A stretch of 64,000 nucleotides of DNA from Geobacteraceae bacterium GWC2_55_20 (GTDB taxonomy: Bacteria; Desulfobacterota; Desulfuromonadia; Geobacterales; Pseudopelobacteraceae): positions 16,130-80,129 of the forward strand of contig MGZK01000004.1 of NCBI GenBank assembly GCA_001802125.1. The letters run 5' to 3'. The position numbers and the translations under genes are program-made. The notes beneath the pieces are model-generated. The model ran no database searches. It was given only the letters and a program-made list of their open reading frames with translations, and was not told the origin of the DNA. Below are positions 19,351 to 29,935 of this stretch, piece by piece. Every line of letters starts with the position of its first letter. Position 1 is the first letter of the stretch.

Positions 19351-20042
19351 TGCGCCTGCCGCCTCTGCTGCCCGCTACCCTGATCAGACGTTACAAGCGT
19401 TTCATGGCGGACGTGATGCTTGCGGACGGAAGTGTCGTCACCGTACACTGTCCCAATTCCGGCAGCATGAAAGGGTGCGCAGTGCCCGGCAGCCCGGTGT
19501 TTCTCTCCCGCAGCCCCAACCCCGTCCGGAAGTATCCCCTCGGCTGGGAACTGGTGCTTGCGGACGGCTTCTGGGCCGGCATCAACACCGGACTGCCCAA
19601 CCGGCTGGTGCGGGAGTCGATCGAGGACGGCACCGTGGCCGAACTACAGGGTTATGCCGGTATCCGCCCCGAGGTGCCGTACGGCGAACACAGCCGCATC
19701 GACCTGCTGCTGGAGGGTACGGCCGGCCGCTGTTTCGTGGAAGTCAAAAACGTCACGCTGGTCGAAAATGGCCGGGCCCTGTTTCCTGACGCGGTTACGA
19801 CCCGCGGGCAGAAGCATCTCCTGGAGCTGATACGGGTGGTTAGAGAAGGAGATCGCGGCGTGATATTCTTCACCGTACAGCGCGGCGACGGAAATTCGGT
19901 CTCGCCGGCCGATGCCATCGATCCGGAGTATGGACGACTTTTGCGTTTGGCTTTGGAGAACGGAGTGGAGGCGCTGGCCTACCGGGCTTTGGTGACTCCG
20001 GAAGAGATCCGCTTGATGGAACGTTTGCCGGTGATTGTGTAA
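19350..20042 (+). CDS. sfsA: Sugar fermentation stimulation protein A (nuclease-like)
   Basis: GTG start; RLPPLLPATLIRRYKRFMADVMLADGSVVTVHCPNSGSMKGC...VEVKNVTL...FPDAVTTRGQKHL. Confidence 0.95.
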   Translation: MRLPPLLPATLIRRYKRFMADVMLADGSVVTVHCPNSGSMKGCAVPGSPVFLSRSPNPVRKYPLGWELVLADGFWAGINTGLPNRLVRESIEDGTVAELQGYAGIRPEVPYGEHSRIDLLLEGTAGRCFVEVKNVTLVENGRALFPDAVTTRGQKHLLELIRVVREGDRGVIFFTVQRGDGNSVSPADAIDPEYGRLLRLALENGVEALAYRALVTPEEIRLMERLPVIV

Positions 20043-20082
20043 AAACGATAGCATGAATTCAAATAATGAAACGGAGAAAAGT

Positions 20083-21021
20083 ATGCCCCCCAAACAGATA
20101 CGCATCGGAACCCGTGCCAGCCAGCTGGCGCTCTGGCAGGCCAACTGGGTCAAATCCGAACTTGAGAAAAAATACCCCGGCATGGAGGTCACGCTGACCA
20201 AGATCAAGACCATCGGCGACAAGATCCTGGATGTGCCGCTGGCCCAGGTGGGTGGCAAGGGGCTGTTCGTCAAGGAGATCGAGGAGGCCATGCTGCGGGG
20301 CGAGATCGATATCGCGGTACACAGCATGAAGGATGTGCCGACCGAATTTCCGGAGGGGCTCGGCCTGCACTGCATTACCGAGCGTGAAGACCCGCGTGAC
20401 GCGGTGATCTCCCGCAATGTCAAATTCGCTGACCTGCCGCAGGGCGCCCGCATCGGCACCAGCGCGCTGCGTCGTCAGGCTCAGCTGTTGAAGGTGCGTC
20501 CTGACCTGGAGATGTGCATCATCCGCGGCAACGTCGAAACCCGTATCCGCAAGCTGACCGAAGACAAGCTGGATGCGGTGATACTGGCCGCTGCCGGACT
20601 GAAACGGCTCGGTTTCACCGAACAGGTGGCCGAATATCTGGACACCGAACTATCGATCCCGGCCATCGGTCAGGGCGCGCTGGGGATCGAGTGCCGTCTG
20701 GCAGACCCGGTCATCACCCAGACGGTCGACTTTTTCAATCACGCCGACACCAGCCACGCGGTGCGGGCCGAACGGGCCCTGCTGAAGCGCTGCGAAGGTG
20801 GCTGCCAGGTGCCGATCGCTGCACACGGGACAGTCAGCGATGGCCAATTGCAATTGGTCGGCTTTATTGCCTCTGTGGACGGCAGTCGTTCGGTGCGCGG
20901 CGAGATCTCCGGCCCGGTGGCCGAGTGCGAGCAGCTTGGAATCAGGCTGGCGGACCAGCTGCTGGCCGATGGAGGCAAAGCCATTCTGGAAGAGGTTTAT
21001 CAGAGGTCGATCGGTGAGTAA
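20083..21021 (+). CDS. hemC: Porphobilinogen deaminase
   Basis: MPPKQIRIGTRASQLALWQANWVKSELEKKYP...; start chosen at the ATG 6 nt after GGAG; ORF-track start is 20035. Confidence 0.94.
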   Translation: MPPKQIRIGTRASQLALWQANWVKSELEKKYPGMEVTLTKIKTIGDKILDVPLAQVGGKGLFVKEIEEAMLRGEIDIAVHSMKDVPTEFPEGLGLHCITEREDPRDAVISRNVKFADLPQGARIGTSALRRQAQLLKVRPDLEMCIIRGNVETRIRKLTEDKLDAVILAAAGLKRLGFTEQVAEYLDTELSIPAIGQGALGIECRLADPVITQTVDFFNHADTSHAVRAERALLKRCEGGCQVPIAAHGTVSDGQLQLVGFIASVDGSRSVRGEISGPVAECEQLGIRLADQLLADGGKAILEEVYQRSIGE

Positions 21022-22531
21022 CGCCATCGTTTATCTGGTCGGCGCCGGCCCGGGCGACCCGGCCCTGATCACGCTACGCGGCGTCGAGTGCCTGAAGCGG
21101 GCCGATGTGGTGGTCTATGACTATCTGGCCAACGAGCTGCTTCTGAATCACGCCCCGGAAGGCGCCGAGCGCATCTACGCCGGAAAGATCGGCGGACGGC
21201 ACAACCAGGACCAGGAGGAGATCAGCCGTCTGCTGGTTGAAAAAGCACTGCAGGGCAAGGTGGTGGTGAGGTTGAAGGGGGGCGATCCCTTTGTCTTCGG
21301 GCGCGGCGGTGAGGAGTGCGAGGCGCTCAATTCAGCCGGGATTCCCTTTGAAGTGGTGCCGGGGGTCACGGCCGCGATCGGTGCCGCTGCCTACGCCGGC
21401 ATTCCGCTGACGCACCGCGATTTCACCGCGTCGGTGGCTTTTGTAACCGGCCAGGAGGGCAAGGACAAGGACGAGTCGGCCATTGACTGGGACCGCCTCT
21501 CGCTGGGGGGCGGAACGGTTGTCTTTTATATGGGAATCACTACCCTCAGGCGCAACATGCGGCGCATGATCGAGCATGGCCGCTCGGCCGACACGCCTGT
21601 GGCCCTGGTGCGCTGGGCGACAACCGTCTGTCAGCAGGTTCTGACCGGTACCATCGCCGATATCGCCGACCGGGCCGAGGAAGCCGGCTTCAAGCCGCCC
21701 GCGATAACCATTGTCGGCGAGGTTGTAACGTTGCGTGAGAAGCTGCGCTGGTATGACAGTCGCCCGCTCTGTGGCAGAAAGATCATCGTTACCCGAGCCG
21801 CCGAGCAGGCCGGCGAGTTTTCGGCAAAACTTATAACACGTGGCGCAACGGTTCTGGAGTGCCCCACGATCCGGCTGGTTGAGCCGGACAACTGGCAATT
21901 GCTGGATGTTGCCATTCGTGAATTGCCGGGCTACGACTGGCTGATCCTGACATCAGGCAATGCGGTACGCTTCTTTTTTCAGCGCCTTGAGTCGCTGGGG
22001 CTTGATACCAGGGCTCTGGCCGGCTGCAAGGTCTGCGCGGTCGGCCCGAAAACGGCCGACGCCTTCAGGATGTTCGGTGTCCGTCCGGATCTGGTGCCCT
22101 CTGATTATAAGGGCGAAGGCATCGTGGACGAGTTTTCCCGATTGGATCTGAAAGGGGCGAAAATACTCTTCCCGAAAGCCGACAAGGCCCGCGAGATTAT
22201 CCCCTGCGAGTTGAAACGGATGGGAGCCCATGTGGACTGTCCGGTGGCCTACCGCAATATCCTGCCGGACAGGTTGCCTCCAGAGGCGCTGTTCGCACTG
22301 GAGAAGCGCTCGGTGGACTGTATCACCTTCACCTCTTCATCCACGGTGCGGAATCTGGCGGCCATGTTGGGTGAGGAACTGCTGCTGGATATGCTGAAGG
22401 GGGTGACGGTTGCATCGATCGGCCCGATCACTTCGAAGAGCTGTCGTGAACTGGGTTTGAAGGTGGACATAGAGCCGTCCGTCTATACACTGGATGCATT
22501 GACGGCCGCTGTGGAGGCTCATTTCAGCTGA
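21014..22531 (+). CDS. Fused uroporphyrinogen-III C-methyltransferase / uroporphyrinogen-III synthase
   Basis: GTG at 21014 overlaps hemC end; VYLVGAGPGDPALITLRGVECLKRADVVVYDYLANELLLNHAP (SUMT) followed by a HemD domain. Confidence 0.93.
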   Translation: MSNAIVYLVGAGPGDPALITLRGVECLKRADVVVYDYLANELLLNHAPEGAERIYAGKIGGRHNQDQEEISRLLVEKALQGKVVVRLKGGDPFVFGRGGEECEALNSAGIPFEVVPGVTAAIGAAAYAGIPLTHRDFTASVAFVTGQEGKDKDESAIDWDRLSLGGGTVVFYMGITTLRRNMRRMIEHGRSADTPVALVRWATTVCQQVLTGTIADIADRAEEAGFKPPAITIVGEVVTLREKLRWYDSRPLCGRKIIVTRAAEQAGEFSAKLITRGATVLECPTIRLVEPDNWQLLDVAIRELPGYDWLILTSGNAVRFFFQRLESLGLDTRALAGCKVCAVGPKTADAFRMFGVRPDLVPSDYKGEGIVDEFSRLDLKGAKILFPKADKAREIIPCELKRMGAHVDCPVAYRNILPDRLPPEALFALEKRSVDCITFTSSSTVRNLAAMLGEELLLDMLKGVTVASIGPITSKSCRELGLKVDIEPSVYTLDALTAAVEAHFS

Positions 22532-22559
22532 AGCTGGCCAATATAGTCGTTAATAACTG

Positions 22560-22586
22560 AAAAGGCCCTGCAGAGCAGGGCCTTTT
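22560..22586. terminator. Bidirectional rho-independent terminator
   Basis: AAAAGGCCCTG-CAGAG-CAGGGCCTTTT between convergent cobA-hemD and ndk. Confidence 0.92.
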
Positions 22587-22609
22587 GTCGTCTGACGGAT
22601 TCGAAACTG

Positions 22610-23023
22610 TTATACCAGTTCCAACGCGCTGAAGAAGTAGGGGATCTCGAAAGCGGCGGTTTCCGGGGCATCGGAACCATGCGAGGAGTTCTCCTCGATG
22701 TTGACGGCGAAATCCTTGCGAATTGTGCCCGGCTCGGCGTTGGCCGGATTGGTTGCGCCCATCAGGGTGCGCCAGTCGGCGATGGCATTTTCCTTCTCCA
22801 GGCAGAGTACGATCACCGGGCTGCGGGACATGAAGGCGCACAGGTCGTTGAAGAAGGGGCGCTCCTTGTGGACATAGTAAAAACCTTCGGCCTGGCCTTT
22901 GCTCAGCTTGATCTTCTTCATGCCGACGATGTTGAAGCCGTTGGCTTCGATCCTGTCCAGAATTTTACCGGCCAGCTTGCGCTCGACTGCATCCGGCTTG
23001 ATGATTGCGAAAGTACGTTCCAT
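22610..23023 (-). CDS. ndk: Nucleoside diphosphate kinase
   Basis: [61 protein letters not shown]; active-site region [12 protein letters not shown]. Confidence 0.96.
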   Translation of the reverse strand: MERTFAIIKPDAVERKLAGKILDRIEANGFNIVGMKKIKLSKGQAEGFYYVHKERPFFNDLCAFMSRSPVIVLCLEKENAIADWRTLMGATNPANAEPGTIRKDFAVNIEENSSHGSDAPETAAFEIPYFFSALELV

Positions 23024-23226
23024 GGTGTTTCCTCCGATATGGTTTAAAAAAGTGAACTTTCCAGATAGCACCGCTAATATTTACTTGTCAAGTGATTTAG
23101 CCTCGATTTCGGCCGCACCGTTGCCGCATCAGGTTTCCCATCAATTCCGGCGGCACAAAACTCTCGCTAAAAAATCGGCATATATGTTAAAAGTGACTAT
23201 TCGGCTCTCATGGAAAGGAAATCTGC

Positions 23227-25791
23227 ATGGATTTTACAAAAATGCTGCATAAATTCACCGTGGTTCCTTCACTGACTGATGAACTGGCTGCTCTGCAGCG
23301 CATTGCCTATAACCTGTGGTGGTGCTGGGAGCCGGATGCGATCAATCTGTTCCGTCGCATGGATGCCGACCTTTGGCAGTCAACCCGCCACAACCCGGTC
23401 GAGATGCTGGGCATTCTCCAGCAGACCACGCTGGAGGCGCTCAAATCCGATGAGGGCTTCATGGCTCACCTCAAGATGGTCGATGAAAAGCTCTCCGAAT
23501 ACCTGGAGGATAAGACCTGGTTCCAGAAGCACGCCAACGGTAATTCGAATATGAAGGTGGCCTATTTTTCAATGGAATTCGGCTTGCACGAGTCGCTGCC
23601 GATCTACTCCGGCGGTCTGGGCATTCTGGCCGGAGACCACCTGAAGTCGGCCTCGGATCTGGGCTTGCCGCTGGTCGGAGTCGGGCTCTTATACCGCCAG
23701 GGATATTTCCGCCAATACCTGAATAACGAGGGTTGGCAGCAGGAGTTCTACCCCGAGAACGATTTCTACAACTTGCCGCTGATCTTGGAACGCAACGAAA
23801 ATGGCCAGCCACTGTCGTTTGAGCTGGAGTTCGGCCTCCGCAAGTTCAAGGTGCATATCTGGAGGGTCCAGGTTGGAAGGGTGCCGCTCTATCTGCTGGA
23901 TACCAACCTGGAAGAGAACAGTCCTGAAGACCGTCTGATCACGGCCCAGCTCTATTTCGGCGACAAAGAGATGCGCATGATCCAGGAAATCCTGCTGGGG
24001 ATCGGCGGCATCCGTGCCCTGAGAACGCTCGGCATCATTCCCAACGTCTGCCACATGAATGAGGGGCATGCCGCCTTCCTGGCGCTGGAACGCATACGCC
24101 TGCTGATGGAAAAGCGCGGCATCAAGTTTAGCGAGGCCCGTGAAATCGTGACCGCCGGAAATGTATTCACTACCCATACTCCGGTTGAAGCCGGCATCGA
24201 TCACTTTCCATCCGAGCTTCTGGACAAGTTCTTTGCGCGTTATTTCAGGTCGCTGGGACTGAGCCGTGACGAATTTCTTGGCCTGGGGCGCCAGAACCCG
24301 AAAAATCAGCAGGAGAGCTTCTGCATGGCGGTGTTGGCGTTGAAGCTGGCCGGACATACCAACGGCGTCAGTCAGCTGCATGGCGAGGTTTCGCGCAAGA
24401 TGTGGAAGAACGCCTGGCCCGAACTCCCCGAGGAACAGCTGCCGCTGACTTCGATCACAAACGGCGTGCATACCCGCACCTGGATGTCCAACCATATGGC
24501 CAGCCTTCTGATCCGTTATCTGGGGAACCGCTGGCTGGACGATCCGACCGACCATAGCGTATGGCGCCGCATCTCGAAGATACCCGATGCCGAACTGTGG
24601 AGAACCCAGCAGAGCTGCCGGGAAAAGCTGGTGGATTTTGCGCGCAGGCGTCTCAAGGAACAACTGGTCAAGGTCGGCGCCACAACCAAGGAGATTTCGA
24701 CAGCGGAAGAGGTGCTGGACCCGGAGGTGCTGACCATCGGGTTCGCCCGCCGCTTCGCAACCTACAAACGGGGAACCTTGCTTCTCCGCGACTTGGACCG
24801 GTTGGCCCGCATCCTCAATAATCCGGAGATGCCGGTTCAGTTCATCTTTGCCGGGAAGGCGCACCCGCAGGACCAGGAAGGGAAAGAATTGATCCGGCAG
24901 ATTGTGCAGGCTTCCCATCAGGAGCGTTTCCGGCACCGGATCGTATTCATAGAGGATTACGACATGGAAGTGGCCCGCCATCTGGTACAGGGGGTGGATG
25001 TCTGGCTTAATACACCGCTGCGGCCGATGGAGGCCAGCGGCACCAGCGGAATGAAGGTGGCGTTCAACGGCGGTCTCAACATGAGCATCCTGGATGGCTG
25101 GTGGTGCGAGGGGTATCACGGCAATAACGGTTGGGCCATCGGCAAGGGCGAGGTCTACGAGGACATCGAGTATCAGAACCAGGTTGAGGGGCGTGCGCTT
25201 TACGATCTGCTCGAGAAGGAGGTTGTGCCGCACTTCTACGATCAGGGCAGCGACGGAGTTCCGCGTTCGTGGGTTGCCACGATGAAGGCTTCGATGCAGA
25301 GCCTCTGTCCGGTGTTTTCCACCGACCGCATGGTACAGGAGTATTCGATCCATTCCTATATTCCCGCCTATAGTCAATGGAAGCGGCTTGTGGATGATGA
25401 CATGGCACTGGCCCTTGATCTTGCCCGCTGGAAAGAACGGCTATTCAAACTCTGGCCGCAGGTGCGAATCGAGCAGGCCGTGGCCGATGCCGCCGACGCG
25501 GTGGCGGTTGGCAGTACGATTCCGGTCACTGCCCGTATCGCTCTGGGAGAGCTGGCGGTGGATCAGGTCTCGGTTGAAGTCTATTTCGGAGTGCTGGATT
25601 CCACCGGTAACATTCAGGGCGGCGAAACCGTGACTCTCCGGAATATTAACGACCTGGGTAACGGATTGTACGAGTTCAGCGGAGTCCTGGAATGCCGGTT
25701 CTGCGGCAGGCATGGCTTCATGCTGCGAATAATGCCGCACCACACGATTCTTGGGAACGTATATGAGCCCGGTTATCTGATATGGGGCTGA
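23227..25791 (+). CDS. glgP: Alpha-glucan (glycogen) phosphorylase, GT35
   Basis: 854 aa; [44 protein letters not shown]...[29 protein letters not shown]. Confidence 0.95.
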   Translation: MDFTKMLHKFTVVPSLTDELAALQRIAYNLWWCWEPDAINLFRRMDADLWQSTRHNPVEMLGILQQTTLEALKSDEGFMAHLKMVDEKLSEYLEDKTWFQKHANGNSNMKVAYFSMEFGLHESLPIYSGGLGILAGDHLKSASDLGLPLVGVGLLYRQGYFRQYLNNEGWQQEFYPENDFYNLPLILERNENGQPLSFELEFGLRKFKVHIWRVQVGRVPLYLLDTNLEENSPEDRLITAQLYFGDKEMRMIQEILLGIGGIRALRTLGIIPNVCHMNEGHAAFLALERIRLLMEKRGIKFSEAREIVTAGNVFTTHTPVEAGIDHFPSELLDKFFARYFRSLGLSRDEFLGLGRQNPKNQQESFCMAVLALKLAGHTNGVSQLHGEVSRKMWKNAWPELPEEQLPLTSITNGVHTRTWMSNHMASLLIRYLGNRWLDDPTDHSVWRRISKIPDAELWRTQQSCREKLVDFARRRLKEQLVKVGATTKEISTAEEVLDPEVLTIGFARRFATYKRGTLLLRDLDRLARILNNPEMPVQFIFAGKAHPQDQEGKELIRQIVQASHQERFRHRIVFIEDYDMEVARHLVQGVDVWLNTPLRPMEASGTSGMKVAFNGGLNMSILDGWWCEGYHGNNGWAIGKGEVYEDIEYQNQVEGRALYDLLEKEVVPHFYDQGSDGVPRSWVATMKASMQSLCPVFSTDRMVQEYSIHSYIPAYSQWKRLVDDDMALALDLARWKERLFKLWPQVRIEQAVADAADAVAVGSTIPVTARIALGELAVDQVSVEVYFGVLDSTGNIQGGETVTLRNINDLGNGLYEFSGVLECRFCGRHGFMLRIMPHHTILGNVYEPGYLIWG

Positions 25792-25835
25792 CGGGGCGGC
25801 CGGCCGAAACTTTAATTCAGGATTGGCGAGTATAA

Positions 25836-28061
25836 ATGGCCATGGCAGCAGATATTCAGCAGCAGGTTTTCGACCTGCTTTCCCGTTCATCAAGCGTCTC
25901 CTTTATTACCGCCGATCAGGAGAGCACGGGGCGGATTGCCCTTACTCCCGGTCAGCGGGTGACTGCGGAGGTTATAGGTATGCTGCCGAACAACCGCACC
26001 CAGGTGCGGGTCGGCAACGAGCGCTTCAATCTGGATCTGCCGATGGCGGTCCGTATGGGGCAATCGCTGGAGATGACATTTGTCTCCGAGGATCCCCGCT
26101 CGACCTTTGCCATTGCCCGCCAGGGAGGTGTCTCCCCACCAGTCAGTCTCTCCGATGCGTCCCGCCTGTTGAGCATGCTGATTTCCAGTGAACAGATCCT
26201 TGATCCCAAATTACGCTCATCCCTGCAGAGCATCGGGGACATGTTACGGCGTTCTTCCGGCGAGGCCGGAGTGCTGGCCAATTTGCTGGATGAGGCTCTG
26301 ACGTACGGCGCCTTGCGGGAAGGCGTCAAGGCCGCTCCCAGGGCACCAGAAGATTCGATGCGGGAATCCGGAGAAAGGCGGGCGCCGGCGCAGCAGGGTA
26401 CGCGCCAGCCGACTCCGGATCAAGCCCGGCTCGCGGCTTTCGAGGCCAACGCTTCCCAGATACTCAGGAACATCGCCCGGAATTCGCGTTTCATTCTGAT
26501 CGAAGCGGCCAACCCGCTGCAGACGCCCCTGCCGCTTATGCCGGGTGAAGAAGTCAACGCGGTGGTTGTAGGGACACTGCCCGGGGGACGAACTTTTGTA
26601 CAGGTTGCCGGCACTGCCATGGAGCTGGTCCTGCCAAGGACCGTTGTAGCCGGCGAGCTGCTGCGCCTGACCTTTATCTCGTCACATCCCAAACCGGCTT
26701 TTGCTATTTCCCGCACGCAGCCCGATACCTCGCCCGGTTTCTTGAGCGAGGCGGGACGCTGGCTGAGTGTGCTGGAGCACATTAAAGGAGGGGTGTCAGA
26801 ACAGCAGATGTACGTGCTGGACCGGCTGAACACCGTCTTGAAAAACCTTCCGCCCGATTCTCCGGCATTTACCGCGATATTGGATGAAGCCATTACTTAT
26901 CAGACCGTGATGAAGGCTCAGGCCGGCGCAGAACAGTCAGTCCTGGCGGCGGGGATGCCGCTGGCCGGGCAGGCGACGCCCGCGTCCGGCAACGGAATCG
27001 TTCTGGGTGACGATATGGCCAAATTGCTTCAGGCGGTGATCAAGGGCAACCGTTTGGCGTTGCTGGAGTCACTAAGTCAACAGTCGATGCCTGCCGGACT
27101 AACACCCGGGCAGCAGCTGAAGGGTGAGGTGCTGGCGGCTCTGGGTGGTGGACGGTTTATGGTGCAAGTTGCCGGACAAGTCCTTGAATTTGCGATGCCG
27201 AAAAATATCCGGCGTGGCGATGTAGTCAATCTGTTTTTCATCACGGAAGAACCTCAGCTCACTTTCCTGATGACCCGCTTCGGAAAGCCGGGTGATGCGC
27301 GTGTCAGCGAGACCGGCCGCTGGTTGAGCGGCTTTCTGGGCGAGACTGCGCAAAAAATGCCGCCGCAGGCTGCCATGGGCCTGCTGCGTACGCTGCTCTC
27401 CTCTCCACCGGCCGATGCATCCATGGTCAGCAGAATGCTTCAACAGGGGCTGCGCGAAAGCGGGCTTTTCTATGAATCCCACCTGGCGCGCTGGTTTGGT
27501 GGCGAGTATCGGCTGGATGACATTTTGAAAGAGCCGCAGGGGCGTTTGTCTCCTCGCTTGTCGCTTGCTGGTGAACATCCTCTGGATGTTTCCGCGGATG
27601 CTCTTGCCAGGGCCAGCCTGAAGACCGGTTCGGCGGAAGTAATGGAGGCTGTCTTCAGGAAGGCCGGCAGCAGCATGTCACATGAAGGAATTGCTGATCA
27701 GCGCGCGCTGCCGGCGGTTAATGAACAACTTTCCACACTGCAGAGCGGACAGCATGTATTCCGGGGAGACCTGTATCCGGGTCAGCCGATGGAGTGGCGC
27801 GTTGCCGAACGGGATACACAGCGCAACCGCTCCGGCGCACGAGAGCGTACCTGGGAAACCAGTGTCGATATTAATCTGCCGCGCCTGGGGCCGGTTTCTG
27901 TCCGGCTGGTTCTTGACGGCGCCCGCGTCAGCCTGGATGTACAAGCGGAGAACAGCAGCGCGGTCTCGCTGCTGGATGCCGGCAGGGTGCGTCTGGCTGA
28001 GCAGTTGGAGGCCTCCGGGTTGATTCCGTCAGATATGAACATACGCCATGTCGTCACGTGA
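25836..28061 (+). CDS. FliK-like (hook-length control C-terminal domain) protein with three internal N-terminal repeats
   Basis: C-terminus TWETSVDINLPRLGPVSVRLVLDGARVSLDVQAENSSAVSLLDAGRVRLAEQLEASGL resembles the Flg_hook domain; repeats LTPGQ..V.AEV.G.L.. R.QV.VG....L.LP.....G....FIS..P...FAI.R. Confidence 0.75.
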   Translation: MAMAADIQQQVFDLLSRSSSVSFITADQESTGRIALTPGQRVTAEVIGMLPNNRTQVRVGNERFNLDLPMAVRMGQSLEMTFVSEDPRSTFAIARQGGVSPPVSLSDASRLLSMLISSEQILDPKLRSSLQSIGDMLRRSSGEAGVLANLLDEALTYGALREGVKAAPRAPEDSMRESGERRAPAQQGTRQPTPDQARLAAFEANASQILRNIARNSRFILIEAANPLQTPLPLMPGEEVNAVVVGTLPGGRTFVQVAGTAMELVLPRTVVAGELLRLTFISSHPKPAFAISRTQPDTSPGFLSEAGRWLSVLEHIKGGVSEQQMYVLDRLNTVLKNLPPDSPAFTAILDEAITYQTVMKAQAGAEQSVLAAGMPLAGQATPASGNGIVLGDDMAKLLQAVIKGNRLALLESLSQQSMPAGLTPGQQLKGEVLAALGGGRFMVQVAGQVLEFAMPKNIRRGDVVNLFFITEEPQLTFLMTRFGKPGDARVSETGRWLSGFLGETAQKMPPQAAMGLLRTLLSSPPADASMVSRMLQQGLRESGLFYESHLARWFGGEYRLDDILKEPQGRLSPRLSLAGEHPLDVSADALARASLKTGSAEVMEAVFRKAGSSMSHEGIADQRALPAVNEQLSTLQSGQHVFRGDLYPGQPMEWRVAERDTQRNRSGARERTWETSVDINLPRLGPVSVRLVLDGARVSLDVQAENSSAVSLLDAGRVRLAEQLEASGLIPSDMNIRHVVT

Positions 28062-28320
28062 TGATGAAGGGCGCCGGGCAGCGGCGCTTTCCTATAAGCA
28101 GGGCTATTACGCGCCGGTAGTCGTTGCCAGCGGCAAGGGGGTTGTTGCCGAGGCGATCATTGCCTGTGCCCGTGAGGCCGGGGTTTATGTACACGAGTCG
28201 CCCGAACTGGTCAAACTTCTGATGCAGGTGGATTGCGACCAGTACATACCCCCCGAGTTGTACCGGGCGGTTGCGGAAGTCCTGGTGTGGTTGTATGCGA
28301 TGGAAAATGAAGGTATTTGA
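28048..28320 (+). CDS. FlhB C-terminal-domain-only protein (EscU/YscU/FlhB family)
   Basis: 90 aa: RRAAALSYKQGYYAPVVVASGKGVVAEAIIACAREAGVYVHESPELVKLLMQVDCDQYIPPELYRAVAEVLVWLYAM; aligns with FlhB-CC after the NPTH site. Confidence 0.88.
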   Translation: MSSRDDEGRRAAALSYKQGYYAPVVVASGKGVVAEAIIACAREAGVYVHESPELVKLLMQVDCDQYIPPELYRAVAEVLVWLYAMENEGI

Positions 28321-28342
28321 CTTATAAATGATGGGAGGGACA

Positions 28343-29752
28343 ATGCAGATCAAGTTTGGTACGGACGGCTGGCGCGGCATTATTGCCCGCGATTTCACCT
28401 TTGACAATCTTTCCATTGTGGCACAGGCCACGATGGATTATCTGAACCGGGAAGGGCTGGGGGGCAAGGGTCTGGTAATCGGTTATGATCGCAGGTTCAT
28501 GTCGCGGGATTTTGCCCGCAGAGTGGCCGAAATTGCCGCAGGCAACGGTATCCGTGTGCGTCTGGCGGAAGAGTACGCCCCGACGCCGGCCATTTCCTGG
28601 GCGGTCTGGGAATCGAAAGCCGGCGCGGGCATCATGATCACCGCCAGCCACAATCCGCCGGAGTATAACGGATTCAAGGTGAAAGAAGGTTTTGGCGGAT
28701 CCGCTCTCCCTTCCACCACCAGGATTATCGAAGAAATCGTTGCCTTTAACATTGATAACAGCCGTCGGGTTGTTGCCGTCCCTTATGATGTGGCCGTTGA
28801 CAAGGGCCAGGTCGAGCTGTTCGATCCACGCGAAGGCTATTTCCATCAGATCGCCCGCTATGTCGATCTGGATCTGATCAAAAAGTCAAAAATCGCGGTT
28901 GCGGTGGATCCGATGTATGGCGCGGGCAGCGGCTTCATTGCGCAGTTGCTGCCTGATGTTTATGAAATACACGGTTCAGAAAATCCCGCCTTTGGTGGTC
29001 AGGCGCCCGAGCCGATCGCGCAGCATCTTCAGGAACTGTCCGGATTGCTCAAGAGCGGGAGATACCGGGTGGGGCTGGCCCTTGACGGTGATGCCGACCG
29101 TATCGGCGCGGTAGACGAAAACGGAGACTTCTTTTCATCCCATTGTATCTTCACCGTTATTTTGAGGCACCTGATCGAATATAAGAAACTGACCGGAGCA
29201 GTGGTGAAAACCGTTTCCACGACCCGCATGGTGGATCTTCTGGCCAATAAGTTCGACCTGGAGCTGTTTGAAACTCCGATCGGTTTCAAGCATATCTGCG
29301 AACTGATGCTGGAGCGGGATATCCTGATGGGTGGTGAGGAGTCCGGCGGTCTGGGAGTCAAGGGGCACATACCGGAGCGGGACGGTATCCTGCTTGGCCT
29401 GCTGTTGCTGGAGGCGATGGCGGTCAGCGGCAAGGGACTGAAACAGCTGCTTAATGAAACAATGGACGAAATTGGACATTTTCATTATAGTCGCATAGAC
29501 CGCCGTATCGAAAACGCCGCCAAGGAACTGCTGATTGCAAAACTGCGTTCCCAGCCTCCGCTGGAAATCGATGGCCGGCGGGTAGTGAACTCAAATTTCA
29601 GTGACGGGTTCAAGTTCATATTTGATAACGGCGACTGGCTGCTGATCCGCCCCTCCGGTACCGAGCCGGTATTGCGTTTGTACAGCGAGGCGGGAACTTC
29701 GGACCAGGTTGATCGCTTTTTGCGGGCCGCGGTAACAATTGCCGGAGTGTAG
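28343..29752 (+). CDS. Phosphoglucomutase/phosphomannomutase family protein
   Basis: MQIKFGTDGWRGIIARDFTFDN...GIMITASHNPPEYNGFKVK...LDGDADRIGAVDE...GGEESGGLG. Confidence 0.95.
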   Translation: MQIKFGTDGWRGIIARDFTFDNLSIVAQATMDYLNREGLGGKGLVIGYDRRFMSRDFARRVAEIAAGNGIRVRLAEEYAPTPAISWAVWESKAGAGIMITASHNPPEYNGFKVKEGFGGSALPSTTRIIEEIVAFNIDNSRRVVAVPYDVAVDKGQVELFDPREGYFHQIARYVDLDLIKKSKIAVAVDPMYGAGSGFIAQLLPDVYEIHGSENPAFGGQAPEPIAQHLQELSGLLKSGRYRVGLALDGDADRIGAVDENGDFFSSHCIFTVILRHLIEYKKLTGAVVKTVSTTRMVDLLANKFDLELFETPIGFKHICELMLERDILMGGEESGGLGVKGHIPERDGILLGLLLLEAMAVSGKGLKQLLNETMDEIGHFHYSRIDRRIENAAKELLIAKLRSQPPLEIDGRRVVNSNFSDGFKFIFDNGDWLLIRPSGTEPVLRLYSEAGTSDQVDRFLRAAVTIAGV

Positions 29753-29769
29753 TTAAGGACACTGAACTG

Positions 29770-29792
29770 AATCCGTTACGGATTTTATACGT
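29770..29792 (+). terminator. Weak stem-loop (AATCCG-TTA-CGGATT-TTAT) after phosphohexomutase
   Basis: 6-bp stem followed by a T-rich stretch. Confidence 0.35.
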
Positions 29793-29821
29793 TTATTTAG
29801 GCAACTGCTGTAAATCGGGGA

Positions 29822-29849
29822 TTGCGCCGGCGTAAAATTTGTTTATAAT
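29822..29849 (+). promoter_or_regulatory. Candidate sigma-70 promoter upstream of cheY (TTGCGC-16-TATAAT)
   Basis: Consensus -10 with a 4/6 -35 at 16-bp spacing. Confidence 0.5.
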
Positions 29850-29935
29850 CTACCCGTTGTGCTCTCATGGCCGTTTACATGCTCTGAACGATCACAGCCT
29901 TTAGTAAAATCAAACAACCCGAGGAGGAACACTGT

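Noticed and set aside
23689-25377. 562-aa minus-strand ORF over glgP
   Set aside because: Antisense shadow of a highly conserved phosphorylase.
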